Below, piece after piece: positions 1 to 12,371 of a DNA stretch of 64,000 nt. How positions within the stretch are numbered: the first letter of the stretch is position 1; every line of letters starts with the position of its first letter. A program made the translations under genes and the position numbers. The stretch spans positions 14,938,213 through 15,002,212 of the forward strand of contig JAKSZT010053764.1 of the NCBI GenBank assembly GCA_026826555.1, in the 5' to 3' direction. The stretch is from Tolypeutes matacus. Lineage: Eukaryota > Chordata > Mammalia > Cingulata > Chlamyphoridae. The notes beneath the pieces were generated by a model. That model was not told where the DNA came from and did not search any database. It was given only the letters and a program-made list of their open reading frames with translations.

Positions 1-594
1 GTTGTTAGCATTGTTATAACTGTTATGCAGATAGCAAAATATAGCAACTAAACATTGTCAGTGATTTACAGTATAGTTTACAATTTAGATGATACAGTTT
101 AATAATTTTGATGATATTTACCATGTCCTGTGTCCATTACTGAAAGGTAATGAAAAACCTTCCCCATGACCACCAAACAACCCATTAGATCTTGACTGTT
201 CCCTTCTCCCCAGCCCCCCAGGGTCCATGATACCCCCCTCTCCTAACCCATGGAATGTCAAGATTCACAGTTACATGCCCTGGTTTAGTATAGCTTATTT
301 TCCCCCCAATGCTTCCATATTCCTTATTTTGAGCTTTTTTCAATATGTGAAACTTCTGGGCAAAATTGTCAAAATAAAGAGAGATAGCCAGTAAATGAAG
401 GCCTTCAAGAACAGAAGAAAATTTCACAATCATATTAACAAAAAAATTCATAACTCCAACTAAAGGAAAAATTAACAATTAGTTTATGAACCCCAAAGAA
501 AGAAGGAAGGGACATAAGTGAAGGAAAGTACAACATGGAACGGTAACTCAGGCCTTCCTGGTATGAAAAAAATAGTGGCAGAAGGACATGCCAA

Positions 595-680
595 GTAAAC
601 AATGTTTACTGAACACTTGTTTATGTATGTTCATGTATGAATGATATACTTCAATAAATTGTTTTTAAAAAGAAAAAAAA
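595..680 (+). mobile_element. L1 3'-end fragment
   Basis: The stretch with tgtatgttcatgtatgaatg and ttcaataaattg, ending in an A-rich tail, matches other L1 3' ends in this window (about 4740-4810 and 28640-28710). It is 5'-truncated with no coding part. Confidence 0.7.
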
Positions 681-689
681 AGAAGAGAC

Positions 690-1075
690 AGAAGAAAATA
701 CACAGAGGAAGAGAGGAAGGGAACTCCATAGGCAGTGAAGAGGAGAGAACTTTGATCCTGAGGCTCCAGGAAGAGAGATAAGCCATTCGTCTGATAGTTT
801 AGTCCTGAAGAGAACAGAGCAGCTGAGCCCTATGCCAGCCTACAGCTGAGATTCAAAGAAGCTGGGCCCATGGAGCCTTAAGAGGAAGATAGAAGGAGAG
901 ACCAGGCAGACATCACCCGCCATCCTGCTTCAACATGTGGCAACTAACTTTTGGTGAGAAATCAACCTTGAGTTGGACTCTTATAGGGCCTTGTAACTTT
1001 ACCCCAATAAATAGCCTTTATAAAAGCCAACAGATTTCTAGTACTTTGCATCAGTACCCTTTGGCTGACTAATAT
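690..1075 (+). mobile_element. LTR-like repeat, 3' portion with polyadenylation signal
   Basis: A purine-rich stretch leads to gtaactttaccccaataaat and then aaaagccaacagatttct and ggctgactaatata. The AATAAA followed by a short downstream block looks like the R-U5 end of a MaLR or ERVL-type LTR. I recall similar sequence as a common xenarthran repeat, but the family is not certain. No internal viral genes are present. Confidence 0.4.
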
Positions 1076-2403
1076 ACCTCCTAAACAGTGAATAGTCAAA
1101 TCCATCCTAAAGACAATGAAAGCACACACATTCGGAATAACCGCTGTACCAATTAATACTCATAGCTCCTTAAAGAGGGCCTCCTTTTCACTTGGCCTCA
1201 GAGGTGACAAAGAAGCCAGGGCTCCTGTCAGTGGCATCTAGGTGCAGAGCCTGCAGCACATCCATGCCCATTCTGCAGACAAGGAACACTGAGGAAGGAG
1301 TTTAGTGTGCAAGTCAGGAAGGCAAATTCACCCACAGCAACAACAGAAGGGGAACAAGCTCCTGTGTACATGCATAGCCATTTGACATTGCTGCCTGCAG
1401 TGCAGAATGTACTTTTATAGTTTTCCTTTCAGAAATTGTAACGAAAAATAATCAGTATTTTAGAATTCTCACCACTATTTAATTTCCATGGAACTTGATA
1501 ATGAGATGCTTTATTAACCAAGTATCTTCTGCACACATGTTCAGTAAAGGCTTTTATAGTTTAATCCTAACAGATTATATCACATGTCCCTTACAAAGAC
1601 CACCAAATTTGAAGCTAATTTTCAAAGAATGAGATGACAATCATATGTTTAAAGTAATATATTTAACTGTAGTTGACTGAAGGAGCACTGAAATTGGAAG
1701 GAAACATGTAACATGAATCAATGTGGGCCAGGTGTCCACAAAATAACTGGGCAGGCACAGGTGGCAGTAGAGTCAAAAGTGCCTTCGTGTCTTACTGACA
1801 AAGGGCAAGGTGAGTACTAGGGAGAATGGGAGGGTGGTCTCCTGGTCTGATGAAGCCAGTATCTGCTTGGCTCCAGCAAATTGCTGTCCATAATGAAATG
1901 CCAGGGCACTGTTTTCAAATCACCTAAGTTTTCAACAGTACCTGAAAATCCAGTTTTATGTTAAATCTCTTGATACTTAAATGCTGGCAACTAATTTAGT
2001 TAAAATATATTTAAAACACTGTGAGCCACCACAGTGTATGTATAGGCACACACACCCATAGGCTGGCCGTGGCTGCAGACTGCTAGGTACAAATACCTGG
2101 GCCTCCCAGGTGGGTCTAGTCTGTGTTTCAGATTGAAAGTGACCATGGTAAGGAATGGCCAGCTATCTGTGGCTCTGCCACTGCAAGGACGGGCATGAGG
2201 GCATTAATCATGCTACAGACAATAAGCAAAGTATTCCATCTCTTTCGCGCACGCTCTCTCTCTCTTCCTTCTCTCAGCTACAAATGTGCCCTGCCCTCCT
2301 AATGACACTCAGGGCAAAAAAAAACTAATTCTTGGTCCCTGGCAACATATATATATTTTTTAATTAAAATGAAAAACCAATATTATTTTTCAGTTTCTAT
2401 GTT

Positions 2404-2451
2404 TTATTGCTAATTCAGTATGTTCTATTATTGCTAATTCAGTATGTTCTA
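2404..2451 (+). repeat. Perfect 24-bp tandem duplication
   Basis: The unit beginning ttattgctaattcagtatg occurs twice back to back, 2404-2427 and 2428-2451, with no mismatch. It is a recent local duplication in non-coding AT-rich sequence. Confidence 0.95.
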
Positions 2452-4144
2452 TTAATAATCTCTTAAAATTTCTTTTATTTAATTGGGGATTTTGTGGATT
2501 TGCTTCTAAAATTACATACTCTAAAAAATAAACATTTAAATATAATATGAAGTTATAAGAAGCAGAGAAAAACTATTCTGAGAGACAGCAGAGAAGATAT
2601 TCTTACAGACAGAAGCAGAAGCAACATTAAACAAAAAATAAATCCAATTTCAGATAGCAGAAAATGCAAATGGAATAAACAAAATGCATCAAGTATACCT
2701 TATATGCCCCATACTGGACCAAAACAATAAAAATTTGACACATCTTGATTTAAAACAAAGAGTAAAGAGCTATCTTTGGGGATCTCTCCAGGCAATTACA
2801 CTCAATCTATTATTTTGGGGTAAAATTTAAAGAAACAAAGTTAACTTCATTCCTCATCAACCAAGAGTCTCTTCTGAAACAAGGACACATTTTCTTGGAT
2901 GTCTACGAAAATCATCCATCAGAGAAAGAAGAATAAAATCTACATGAAACTACTCACTAGATTACTTTTTTTCATCAAGACTAATGAGTTATTGAGCAAC
3001 TGTTCTTCAAATGAGATGGCAAAAGCACTTTCATCTTCATTATATCCAAATAATTACCCCTTCATACAGGATCAAAGATTAAAATCATGCACTGAGCAGC
3101 AACTTTAAACAAAGGCAGCAATCTAGCTTCTGTGAGGAGATAGCAAGTACCATCTGAGAAGAGAAATCTTGGAATCCACTGCTAATGAACACATACAAAA
3201 TAGGTTCCAGAGTTGAAGAACATCTTAAGGCTGAATCTAGTTGAGCTTATGAGTAGAGGGTAAGGAGCCCAGAGGTAAAGACCAAAGAAACTGGGTGAGG
3301 AATCACAATGAGGAAGTATGATCCTGCTGGTGGAAAGGAAGTGTAAGACCAAGAAAAGAGTACAAGGAATTGGTTCGGAAAGGAAGAGAGGAGAACCTTC
3401 TTCTCTTGGCATGAGGGAATTAGTACGGATAGAATGAATATTTTGAGGTTTCAAAGTCAAGAGAAGAAAAAATATTATGTTAAGTCAACCAAAGAAGAGG
3501 AGCCAAAGAGAAATTAAAATAAAAAAGTAATAAATATCTGGGGAAGGAAAGTGGTATGGTTACACATCTAATAATATATGGGTACTTATGTGCCTGTAAA
3601 AAAAAAAAAATAGCATTTGGATCAAACATAATGCTAGTGAAATATATAATTGACATGAAAATTTTTATAGAGGTTGGCTATGCTTTTTTCCCCTTTATTT
3701 TAATGAAAGGATGAGATTTTCAGGCTGAAAATGACTTTAAAGAATGTTTTTGCCTTGTGGAAAATTTTAAATCTTCCAAATTCAAGTAGTTATTTGCACT
3801 AGTATTAACCCTTTAACATTTAGGTCCAATTTTCTATGGGAGTGTAAGTAAGAACTGCAATGACTTTAAAAAGGTGTACTCATATTGTTCTCCAGAGTAG
3901 TAACAATAATGGTTAATCATTGCGCACATTTAAAATACAGGTTGACAACTGCTATCTCTAGATTTACAGCACATGTGGCAGGGGCAAGAAACATGCCAAG
4001 TATTTCCTTTGCCAAGATTTTTTCTGAATATAAAAATGCCAGGTGAGGGTGGGATTTATTTGTTGACCATCACATGATAGTCTTTAAATGTATCTTAATA
4101 CGAGTAATTTTTTTGGGGGGTGGGAGGGTGCTTTAAAACAACCA

Positions 4145-4810
4145 CCTTTTATTTTTTCTCTTTTTTTATACAAATCAATTTTATTGGTGGTGACACTGGG
4201 CATCCTTGTCTTGTTCCCAATCTTGAAAGGAAAGCTTTCAACCTTTCCCCATTTAGTATAATGTTGGTTGTGGGCGTTTCACATATGCCTTTATCATACT
4301 GAGGAACTTTCCTTCTATTCCTATCTTTTGAAGTGTTTTTATGAAGAAAATCAGATGATTAACTTTTAAAACATCAAGGAACACATTCATTAGAAAATTT
4401 TGATAGCAATGTATCAATTTAAAAATATGCATTATATTTTCAGTTCTAACTATATTGTAGTTATAATTAACTATAATCAAGATAATGTACCACTCTGAAT
4501 GGACTGTACAGAACATGGGGCTGTATAACATAGGGAATCCAGTGGTGAAAGATCAACTGTGGTTAACAGGACAAAAACACCAAATTTAAGACATGGGCTA
4601 CAGTTAGCAGTAATATTTTGCTGATGCTATTTCATATTTTGCAACAAATGTTTCACAACAATGCAAGGTATTGGTGATGGGGTGATGTACGGGAGCCCTG
4701 TATGATGATATGCATGTTTGTTTTGAAAGGTCACAACTTATATTATACACTTTTTGTTTATGTATGTTCATATATGAATGATATACTTAAATAAAATTTT
4801 ATTTAAAAAA
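4145..4810 (+). mobile_element. L1 copy with inverted 5' part (ORF2 remnant then 3' UTR)
   Basis: From about 4155 to 4375 the minus strand encodes decayed L1 ORF2 reverse-transcriptase sequence, including [19 protein letters not shown]. From about 4450 to 4810 the plus strand is an L1 3' UTR (tttcacaacaatgcaaggta, ggggtgatgtacgggagccc) ending in an A-rich tail. An inverted 5' segment joined to a correctly oriented 3' segment is the usual result of twin priming. Two independent insertions are the alternative. Confidence 0.7.
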
Positions 4811-5649
4811 AGATAATGACATATAACTAAATCTAATATCAATACCCTATTCTATCTCCAGAACACAGTCCCAAGATGCTTTAAGGAGTATTTGCAATAA
4901 AACTGTAACATCACTGAATCTGACAATCTAATGATAGAACACAAATTTGTTAGAGCAACAAGTTTATGCATTCCCAATAAATGAAACAGGAATAAGTTAA
5001 CCTAAATAGAAGAGCTACAGTTTCATTATTGGTGTATCTGAAATATAAATGTTTATTATAAGGAAAACAATTTAATCATTTTTCTTTTCTCATCATGCCT
5101 CCCCTCCACCCAAAACCAAGCATTCTGCAGCAGATGTAAACACTATCCCAAATTACACAATAGTACACCCATAAATAAACCTCCAACCCTCACAAAGTTC
5201 TTCAAAAGGCTCTGCCTCACTGTGACAATTTGAAATCTTGTGGTTTCCCAAGGAAAGCTCTAAAAATCAGAGAGAATAAAGAGAGAGCCAGCTGAAAAAC
5301 CAAACAGATGCTTAACTAACAAAAAAGCCAGCTGAGTTTTGGAAGATTGTTCTCAGTAAATGAATATCTTCTAAAAACAGCTTCAGATTGTTGGTTTCAA
5401 TTTTCCCTTTCTTTGCCACTGTTAAGCTACTTTTCAAGCCTTTGGACAGGAGAAGCAAAGAAAATACTAACTTCCTTTAGAAGAGAACAAAACACTATTT
5501 CATTTCATCCTCCTGAAAAAGCTTTAGACCCGAGTTTGCTCCCTGAGATTTATTTATTAAGTAAAATCGTCAACTTCCTCATCTAGCTGGGGTGCTCTCG
5601 GGGTCATCACAAGCATCCTCTGGAAATGGGTTTTATGTCATGGTAATAA

Positions 5650-5650
<1 letters not shown>

Positions 5651-5687
<37 letters not shown>

Positions 5688-5700
5688 TATATATTACATA
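5651..5700. repeat. (TA)n / (CA)n microsatellite
   Basis: An uninterrupted TA run at about 5654-5680 is followed by a short CA run and further AT-rich sequence. Confidence 0.95.
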
Positions 5701-5894
5701 TATGCCAAATAGACAAATATGGTACATATTCTATACATTTACTATATAAATATATATACACATATCCAAACACACTTCTTGCATACTCTCTAATGAAAGT
5801 GGCAATGCCTACAAAGAAAATGGCCAAAAGATTTTAAGTAACTGGTGGGGGAGAAGACGGTGTCTGGGTTTTGAATCTGTAACTGAAACCAGGT

Positions 5895-6150
5895 CAATAA
5901 CCACAGACATTTAATGACATCTCCTCAGTGCTAAGTGCTGAGTGCTGTGATCGAATGTTTATATAAGGTACACCCTTACCTCTCACAGTAACTCCATGAG
6001 GTTGGCATTACTATCTCAGGGTCGAGATGGGGAAACTGAAGCACAGAGGAATAAAGTAACTTAACTAAGGTCACAGAGTTGAATCAGGAGTTAAAGACAA
6101 GTGTGTGTTACTCCAAAGCCTGTGCTCTTTACAACTACACTCTGTACATC
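5895..6150 (+). mobile_element. MIR SINE
   Basis: The MIR core is clear: ctcacagtaactccatgagg, then gatggggaaactgaagcaca, then ttaactaaggtcacagagtt. This ancient tRNA-derived SINE is shared across mammals and is here well diverged. Confidence 0.88.
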
Positions 6151-6189
6151 TCAAAAGATTTCTACAAATGGGTTACCAAAACCTACTAT

Positions 6190-6245
6190 CTAAATAGCCA
6201 AGGCAAGGTTCCATTTTCTAAATAGCCATGGCAAGATTCTTTCAC
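6190..6245 (+). repeat. Imperfect 28-bp tandem duplication
   Basis: The block ctaaatagccaaggcaaggt and the block ctaaatagccatggcaagat lie in adjacent units of about 28 bp with a few substitutions. Confidence 0.75.
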
Positions 6246-6384
6246 ATTCACCAGAAAAACAGTGTTCAAACTAAAATCATCCAACTGCAGGTTGCAGGAA
6301 CAATCTCAGCAAAGCTTGAGAAAACTGGCTAAATGATTTCCGTTGGGAAACCTGCAATTTATCTTAAGATGGCATTATGCACAA

Positions 6385-6465
6385 CTATATGATTATACCA
6401 AATACCACTGACTGTATACTTTGGATGGATTGTATGCTTTATTAATATGTATAAAAAAAACTGAT
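6385..6465 (+). mobile_element. L1 3'-end fragment
   Basis: Contains tgattataccaaataccact and ctttggatggattgtatgct, shared with the L1 3' ends at 22040-22130, 30355-30440 and 54600-54690, followed by an A-rich tail. Confidence 0.75.
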
Positions 6466-7819
6466 GTTCAAAAAAAAGACAAAAAAGACAGTATTATCTA
6501 ATTTATTGTGCTATCAAAAAACACTGTGGCTTCATTGAAACTTTAAATATTCATTGTTAATGTCTTTTTCTCAAACACCGTTATCTATGGATAGATAGAT
6601 GTGCATCGATTTTCTTAGCATATACAGTCCACGTGAAGTAATACTGTTTTTATACATCTGTGTACACACACCCACAAATCTCCCGATTTTTATAGCACAT
6701 GTTAGTTTAAAAATAGATCTGAAGTTACTTAATTATGTTGGGAAAATAACCTTTCTAACTTAAGCAAAAACACCAATTTAGGGAGTAGTGGAGTTTAAAA
6801 AGAAAACACACAAACATCTGGATATCTTGAAATCAAAAGATTGTGTGTGTTTTTTTAATGTTGTTGGTATATGTGTTTGTTTCCCTTTTCTCCAGGATTT
6901 GAATAATCTCCATGTGTTGGAGCTACCTTCTGGCTCTAAGTAATTCTAGTTGTCATTTGAAAGCAAAAACAAATTAAACAAAACTGTTTTTAAAAATTCA
7001 AAACTAAATATGTGAAATCTTAAACATACAAATACTTCCCTGCTTAAAATAATTCAATAGATTTTTATTAAACAGGAAATTTATGTTTAAAAATTTTTGT
7101 TTTCCATTCTTTCATCTACTTTTCATTAATTTCTTCAAAAAATTCAAGCTTTAAATTTGGAATTTAACTTCCTTGTTGGCAGGAATCAGGACCTTTATTT
7201 TCTATGAAGCAAATAATTCCCCGGAAGAAATTTATGCTGTTCAGTGGCAACAGCAATAACAAACTAAAAACAGATATATTAAAGTAATATATTTAATGCC
7301 CTTTTAATAATCTCTTTTGTCTTATACCCTACTTCCTAATGAAAACTAAGTCCTGGATGATTTAGATAATAAAAGATGTTGATTATGAGATATTACAATG
7401 AGAAATTAGAAAAGTAGGAATACAGGCACACAATAAACATTACAAGTATTTTTTAATCGTGAATGTAACAATTTAACCTCATCCTGGCTACAAAAGCTTA
7501 AGTTTTTAAAAAAGACCAGCTTATATTCCATTAAAGTTCTCAATAAAAGAGTAGGATATAAACTAATATCTAAATTAAATTTTAGATAAAGTTATTCAAC
7601 TCTGATTTTGAAAGATAACAGTTTAAGTTCGGGTTCTCAACACAATATAAGAAGAGCTGGAATAACTGTATTTCAAAAAAATCATTTATTCAAAAACAAA
7701 TATGGCAAAATCTCTGCTATCACATTTTATGGATATCTGAGTTCCAGGCCTCCATGTTCATAATTAAAATGTGTACTCCTTTTGAGATTTACACAGTGTC
7801 TTATATGTATATTAAAACT

Positions 7820-7920
7820 ATACAGTTTTTTGTGGTAATGAATGCACAATACTGTGATTATACTAAAAGCCACTGATTGTACACGTCAGGGAAAAAAAAA
7901 CTATACATAAGTAAATAAAA
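7820..7920 (+). mobile_element. L1 3'-end fragment
   Basis: The stretch tgaatgcacaatactgtgat, aaaagccactgattgtacac and the following A run match the L1 3' end at about 30090-30190. It is short and 5'-truncated. Confidence 0.7.
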
Positions 7921-8623
7921 AATTGCCAGCGTATTCAATTGTGCTGAAAGACTTGTTATTTGCCTTTTTAAAGTTTATTATTACACAGCATTCTTTTTAT
8001 TTTATTTGTATGTAAAAATTTGATCTAAAAGTTTCTTCAAGGCCAGATCCCTGGGTGAAGAATATGTTTATCATCAGAACCACTATTTTCCACAAGGGAT
8101 CAGTCACTCCTGATCGTGATCTGAGCCATTCCTTTTCCAGATACGTTTCTTTTGAACCCTCGGGGATTGTGCTCCTCACCCAGCAAGACATGCAACAAAT
8201 AACTAAGACTTGTTTCAGAAAGGCAGAATTATGCTAGTATTTAGCTTTCCCTCAGGAAATCAGATTCACCTCTAGAATTAAAGAAACCAGGGAATTTGGA
8301 AGCTATAAACATAATTACCTGTCAAAAGTAACATTTTTTTGTGGTGTTCCCATAAGGAAAACTCCAGAATACAGAAAAGCTGATCCAATTTATGCCATTT
8401 AAAGATAGTACTACTCATTGTTACATGAGATACCCATTCCTTATAAAATTAAAACAGCTTGACATGGTGTGTTACTATTGAAGAAATATAAATGAACTCA
8501 CTACAGCTCTTGTACAATCCAAAAATTAGTAGTAAGATTCTTAAATTAACACTACAGCGAAGAGAAAAAACTTCACAGAGGTCTTCATGAAGGATGATTA
8601 CAAAGTGTGATAGCACAGTTGTC

Positions 8624-8830
8624 CAGGGTTTTTCAACCTAGGCACAACTGACATTTTGGGTGGGATAATTCTTCGTGATGGGGGATTGTCCTGTCTTGCA
8701 TTTAACAGCATCCCTGGCCTCCACCGACTAGACGCCAGTATCACCTCCCAAATCATGACAATCAAAAGTGTCCTCAGATGATGCCAAATGTGCTCTGGGG
8801 GGAAAAAATCACTCCAGGATTGAGAATCAG
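8624..8830 (-). mobile_element. MER5A-like hAT-Charlie non-autonomous DNA transposon
   Basis: The left end is cagggtttttcaacc and the right end is ggattgagaatcag, diverged inverted termini. Inside, gacattttgggtgggataat and agcatccctggcctccaccg match the MER5A consensus as I remember it. It has no transposase and was mobilised in trans. Confidence 0.85.
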
Positions 8831-8849
8831 AGTTAGTGAAATCAACCAC

Positions 8850-8990
8850 ACACAGGTTGCAATCTTGGCTCTGCTCTTTCAAGTGTGCCTCTGGGGAGCT
8901 ATTTAACCTCTTTGCCTATATTTTATCCCTGGAAAAAGAGTTAGTAATACCTATCAAGAAATAGTTGAAAGAATTAAATAAGGACTGACA
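8850..8990 (-). mobile_element. MIR SINE fragment
   Basis: Reads as an antisense MIR: ggggagctatttaacctctt and then a diverged form of the 'aaatggggataataatagt' region, with ttgaaagaattaaataagga. It abuts the MER5A-like element. Confidence 0.65.
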
Positions 8991-9077
8991 GTGACTACTG
9001 CTACTGCTACTGTTATTGTTCTGATTGTATACTTTGAAGTGTCTCTACTTCAGCCTCCCTATGCATCCAATGTATAC

Positions 9078-10860
9078 TTTTTTTTTTTTTTTTTGCTTTC
9101 TAATCCTAGGTTTATTCAACAAAATTCTGTCATTCTACACAACAAAATACAAACATAATATCACCTAAAATGCTACAAAGTTACAAAGCTCAAAACAGAA
9201 ACTTTATACTGACTGTACAATAAAAGCCAAAAAAGCAATGTACACTTTACAAAGTGAACCTGCAAAACCACCAGGACTGACGGCCCCAGCGGGTGGCTCC
9301 GTCATGACCCGGCTGAGCTGCTGAGCTGGCTTTCCATCAATTTCATCAATTTCAAAGAGAGGGAGGTATGGGATCTGTGTACGAGCTCATATAAGGAAAC
9401 ATTCATACCAACTAATGCAGGGCGAGAGAGGGGTTCTTCTTGGGGTGTTCTGACCCTAGGGTATGGGAGGGGACTTGAAGCAGAGGGACTGCGGATGAGG
9501 CCAACAAGAAGGCCAACTGCACAGGTGCTCACCTGTGTTCTCAAAGGGCAAACCAGATGGTCCCAGGTCATTTGGGGGAAAGGAGAAACGTGCCCAGGTA
9601 TGGGCAGCACCAACACCTTGCAGCTACACTTGCTGTCCCTGCTAGCTCTGCCTCTGAATTAATTCTCTCTGGAATTGGCGAGCTTTCTAGCCAGAACCAC
9701 TGGAGAGCATCTTTATAGGGGCAAACCCAAACAAAAACTTGTGCAGACCAGACCCCAGCCTCCAGAGGAAACTGCTGCCTTAGAAGATAGGGATATCCTT
9801 TCCTACCTAGTCTCCTTTGGCAAGAAAAAAGACAAAACTTAGCTTGATGGATGTAAGCTTCAGGGGGTGAGGAGTTTCTGCAGTCAGGCCTGCTTTATCG
9901 TGAGGAGTTGGAGCTCGAGCGGCTTCTATGGTGGTGGTGGCCAGGGGACTGGGATAGCTGGTGTACAGGAGACCTGAGCCTGAGAGAGCGGGATCTTCTC
10001 CTCATTCATGGGTGTGAACTGTGCCACATGGAGGTGGTGGCAACATTCTCCTGGGAGGGCTGAAACACCTGGGTGAAACACTGGGGGGGGGGGGAGGATA
10101 CCGATGGCCAAGATCTCATGGCCATCTATCTGTCCTCCATCCATGTGTTTTAGTGCCTTCTAGGCTTCATATGGATTCTCAAACTCAACATAAGCATAGC
10201 CTTTGGATAGATGGGGATGCATCCTTTCCACAGGCATGTCAATCATTTTAATTTTCCCATAGGTGGAAACTATCTCCATGATGTGATCCTTGGTCACATT
10301 CTGGGTGAGCCTCCCATGCACTTTGGCAGGTTTTAGGGAAGGACTCTGCCTTTTCCTTTCCTTTTCATCTCTTTTGGGTGGTTTGGATTTGGAGCAGAAA
10401 CGCCACCTATTGTCATGTTAGCACTGAGAAGGACTCCAAGAGCCAGAGGAGAGAAGAGGAGCTGCTACAGCTGGAGCTATGGGATGTGCTGGAACTGCCC
10501 AAGGGGCTGGAGGCTGAAAAGGAGCTGGAACTGCTGCTTGAGCCTGTGCTGGCGCTGGAGTCAAAGCTGGAGGCAGAGCTGGAGCGAGACCTGGTACTGC
10601 TGATACCTCTGGAAGCACTGCGCCTCTTTCGAGTTTTATCCCTACCACAATCCTTCTCGCTTGACTCCTTGGTGGCCCCTTTATCTTTGGAGCGATCCTT
10701 GGACTTTTTATCATAGCGGTCTTTGCGCTTGGTAGGAGAAGGAGCTCTAGAGCTGGACTTATTATTTTCTTTGACTCCTAGAGCAAGCTCTTCTTTTTAA
10801 ACTCCTGATAAAGCCATTCTCCCCATCTGAACTGTTCAAAGCAGCAAAGGCAGCCTCACT
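9078..10860 (-). pseudogene. RNPS1P: Processed pseudogene of RNPS1 (RNA-binding protein with serine-rich domain 1)
   Basis: On the minus strand this reads as an intronless, decayed copy of the RNPS1 mRNA. RNPS1 is a splicing and exon-junction-complex factor. The start-codon equivalent is at 10817-10815, with a single-base insertion a few codons later that creates an early TAA. A serine-rich stretch follows, then an RRM remnant with recognisable segments such as NVTKDHIMEI and HLSKGYAYVEFENP. A TAG at 10162-10160 interrupts the RRM. The end (…SSNSSR then TAA) is at about 9895-9897. A long 3' UTR follows, with AATAAA at 9116-9111 and a poly(A) tail seen as a T run at 9078-9094. The C-terminal arginine-rich part is frameshifted around a G run at about 10082-10094. 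Lack of introns plus the tail indicate L1-driven retroposition. The 5' limit is uncertain, as I found no clear target-site duplication. Confidence 0.93.
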
Positions 10861-12277
10861 TATCTGAACTCTCACTTCTAACTCGATTCTGAGAAACAAG
10901 CCCTAATGGAATGCAATTTACAGCAAAGGGCAGCATCTTCCCACCACCTGCACCTCCTCCCGCTCTCCTCAGAGGCCGAGGTAGGGGCCTCTCTGTAGGC
11001 AGGCTTCAGGAGCAGGAAGACCCTAATAAAAACATTTTTAATAAAAATTTTCTTAAAGGCCTAAAAGCTAAGAGATTAAAAGGGGAGGAGGCATTACAAG
11101 GCTTATGAATTACTTAGAGATTCTTCCTACAAGTCCAGTATTCAAGGCCCTGTGAATATAATACCAACCCCTATTAGTCTAGGCACCAGAGAAATGGAAT
11201 GATCTACTTGGTCCTTGGAGCAGTCACATGCTTTCCCACATCTGTGCCCTGAGAGATGCTCATGTCTAATGGGGAACACCTCTTCCACCTTACCTGTAGC
11301 TATACAGCTATTGGAATCCACCAACGAATCCCACTTTCCCCTTCAGGAAATAGCATCCTAGGCATCTCTCTCTTACCTACCCCACCTCCAAACACTATGC
11401 TGGACCCTCTTGCAGTACTTATCCTCTAAATGGGCAAGAGTTATTCCATGATGGTTATAGTTCACCTAAACTCATCTCCCCTGCTAAAGCATGGGTCCCT
11501 TTTCTATCCTCACTCATCTCTGTCTATTCTGAACGGCCAAGCTCAGAGCACTGACAACATGAATACCTAAGTTCTCTCTCTCTTTTTTTTAATTCAACAG
11601 CCACCTTTAGAGAATTACACAGTTTTCTTAAAAGTTAATCTAATTCTTATGTATAGCTCCATGGTAAACACTTTCCCCAGATGAAACATTTTCCCAAAAA
11701 CATAAAGACTAGTGCTTACTGAGATCCACAGCACCAAAGAGATTAACATTCAAGAAATAATTTTCACTCGAAAGTGGAGGAAATTATTATTAAGCATAAA
11801 TGTTTACTCGAAGGCCATTTATTGAATCTACAAAATGTCTCATAACTAAATGAAGGATATTTACAAATAAATACAAGTTATCTGTTGAGACTCACTAGTA
11901 ACTATTATATATTTTACTAAAATAGTTTGCTCTACATATACTCCCCCTTTGAGCAATTACAAGACCACTATAGTTTGATTACTGTAGTTTCGCACTGGGA
12001 GTGTTAGAAAGAAAAATGAAGCAAAAACCAATGTGTACACCAGGTTAGTGTCCAGCAATATTCTGGGGCATACTGTCGGGGAGGAGAGGACAATAAATAT
12101 TCCAAACATCTCTGGAAAGAAAATATTCCCAAAAGTTAGGTTACTCCATTCAAATGCAGGGATTCTCCTGTAGAATCCTGGCAAAAGGATAAGACTTCGT
12201 AAAGTGTTTCAAAGTATACTCAGAGGATCATGGGAATCAGAATTCTCTAGGACACTTGCTACAAAATGTAGGCACAG

Positions 12278-12371
12278 GGGTCGGATGTGGCTCAACTGGT
12301 TGGGCGTCCGTCTCCCATATGGAGAGACCCGGGTTCGATCCCCGGGACCTCCCAGTAAAAAAAAAAAAAAA
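12278..12371 (+). mobile_element. DAS-type tRNA-Ala-derived SINE, monomer
   Basis: The body runs from ggtcggatgtggctcaactg (A-box region) through gggttcgatccccgggacct (B box) to a 3' A run. It is flanked by an exact 15-bp target-site duplication, aaaatgtaggcacag, at 12263-12277 and 12372-12386. The intact duplication points to a fairly young insertion. Confidence 0.95.

Noticed and set aside
121..175. Possible next KDM4C exon, because the minus strand reads a GGACATGGT stretch as expected near the Cys-x-Cys region
   Set aside because: The residues around it do not match KDM4 sequence, and no acceptor or Cys-x-Cys codons precede it.
185..478. A 97-codon minus-strand open frame (LEGLHLLAISLYFDNFAQKF and a Gly-rich end)
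   Set aside because: It has no upstream ATG-based context, no recognisable domain and no splice signals, and I could not place it in any family. Length is within chance for AT-rich intron.
10378..10716. Plus-strand leucine/glutamate-rich open frame
   Set aside because: It is the antisense shadow of the serine-rich region of the RNPS1 retrocopy.
12278..12371. Functional tRNA-Ala gene
   Set aside because: It lacks proper tRNA pairing at the acceptor ends, carries a poly(A) tail and is flanked by target-site duplications, so it is a SINE.
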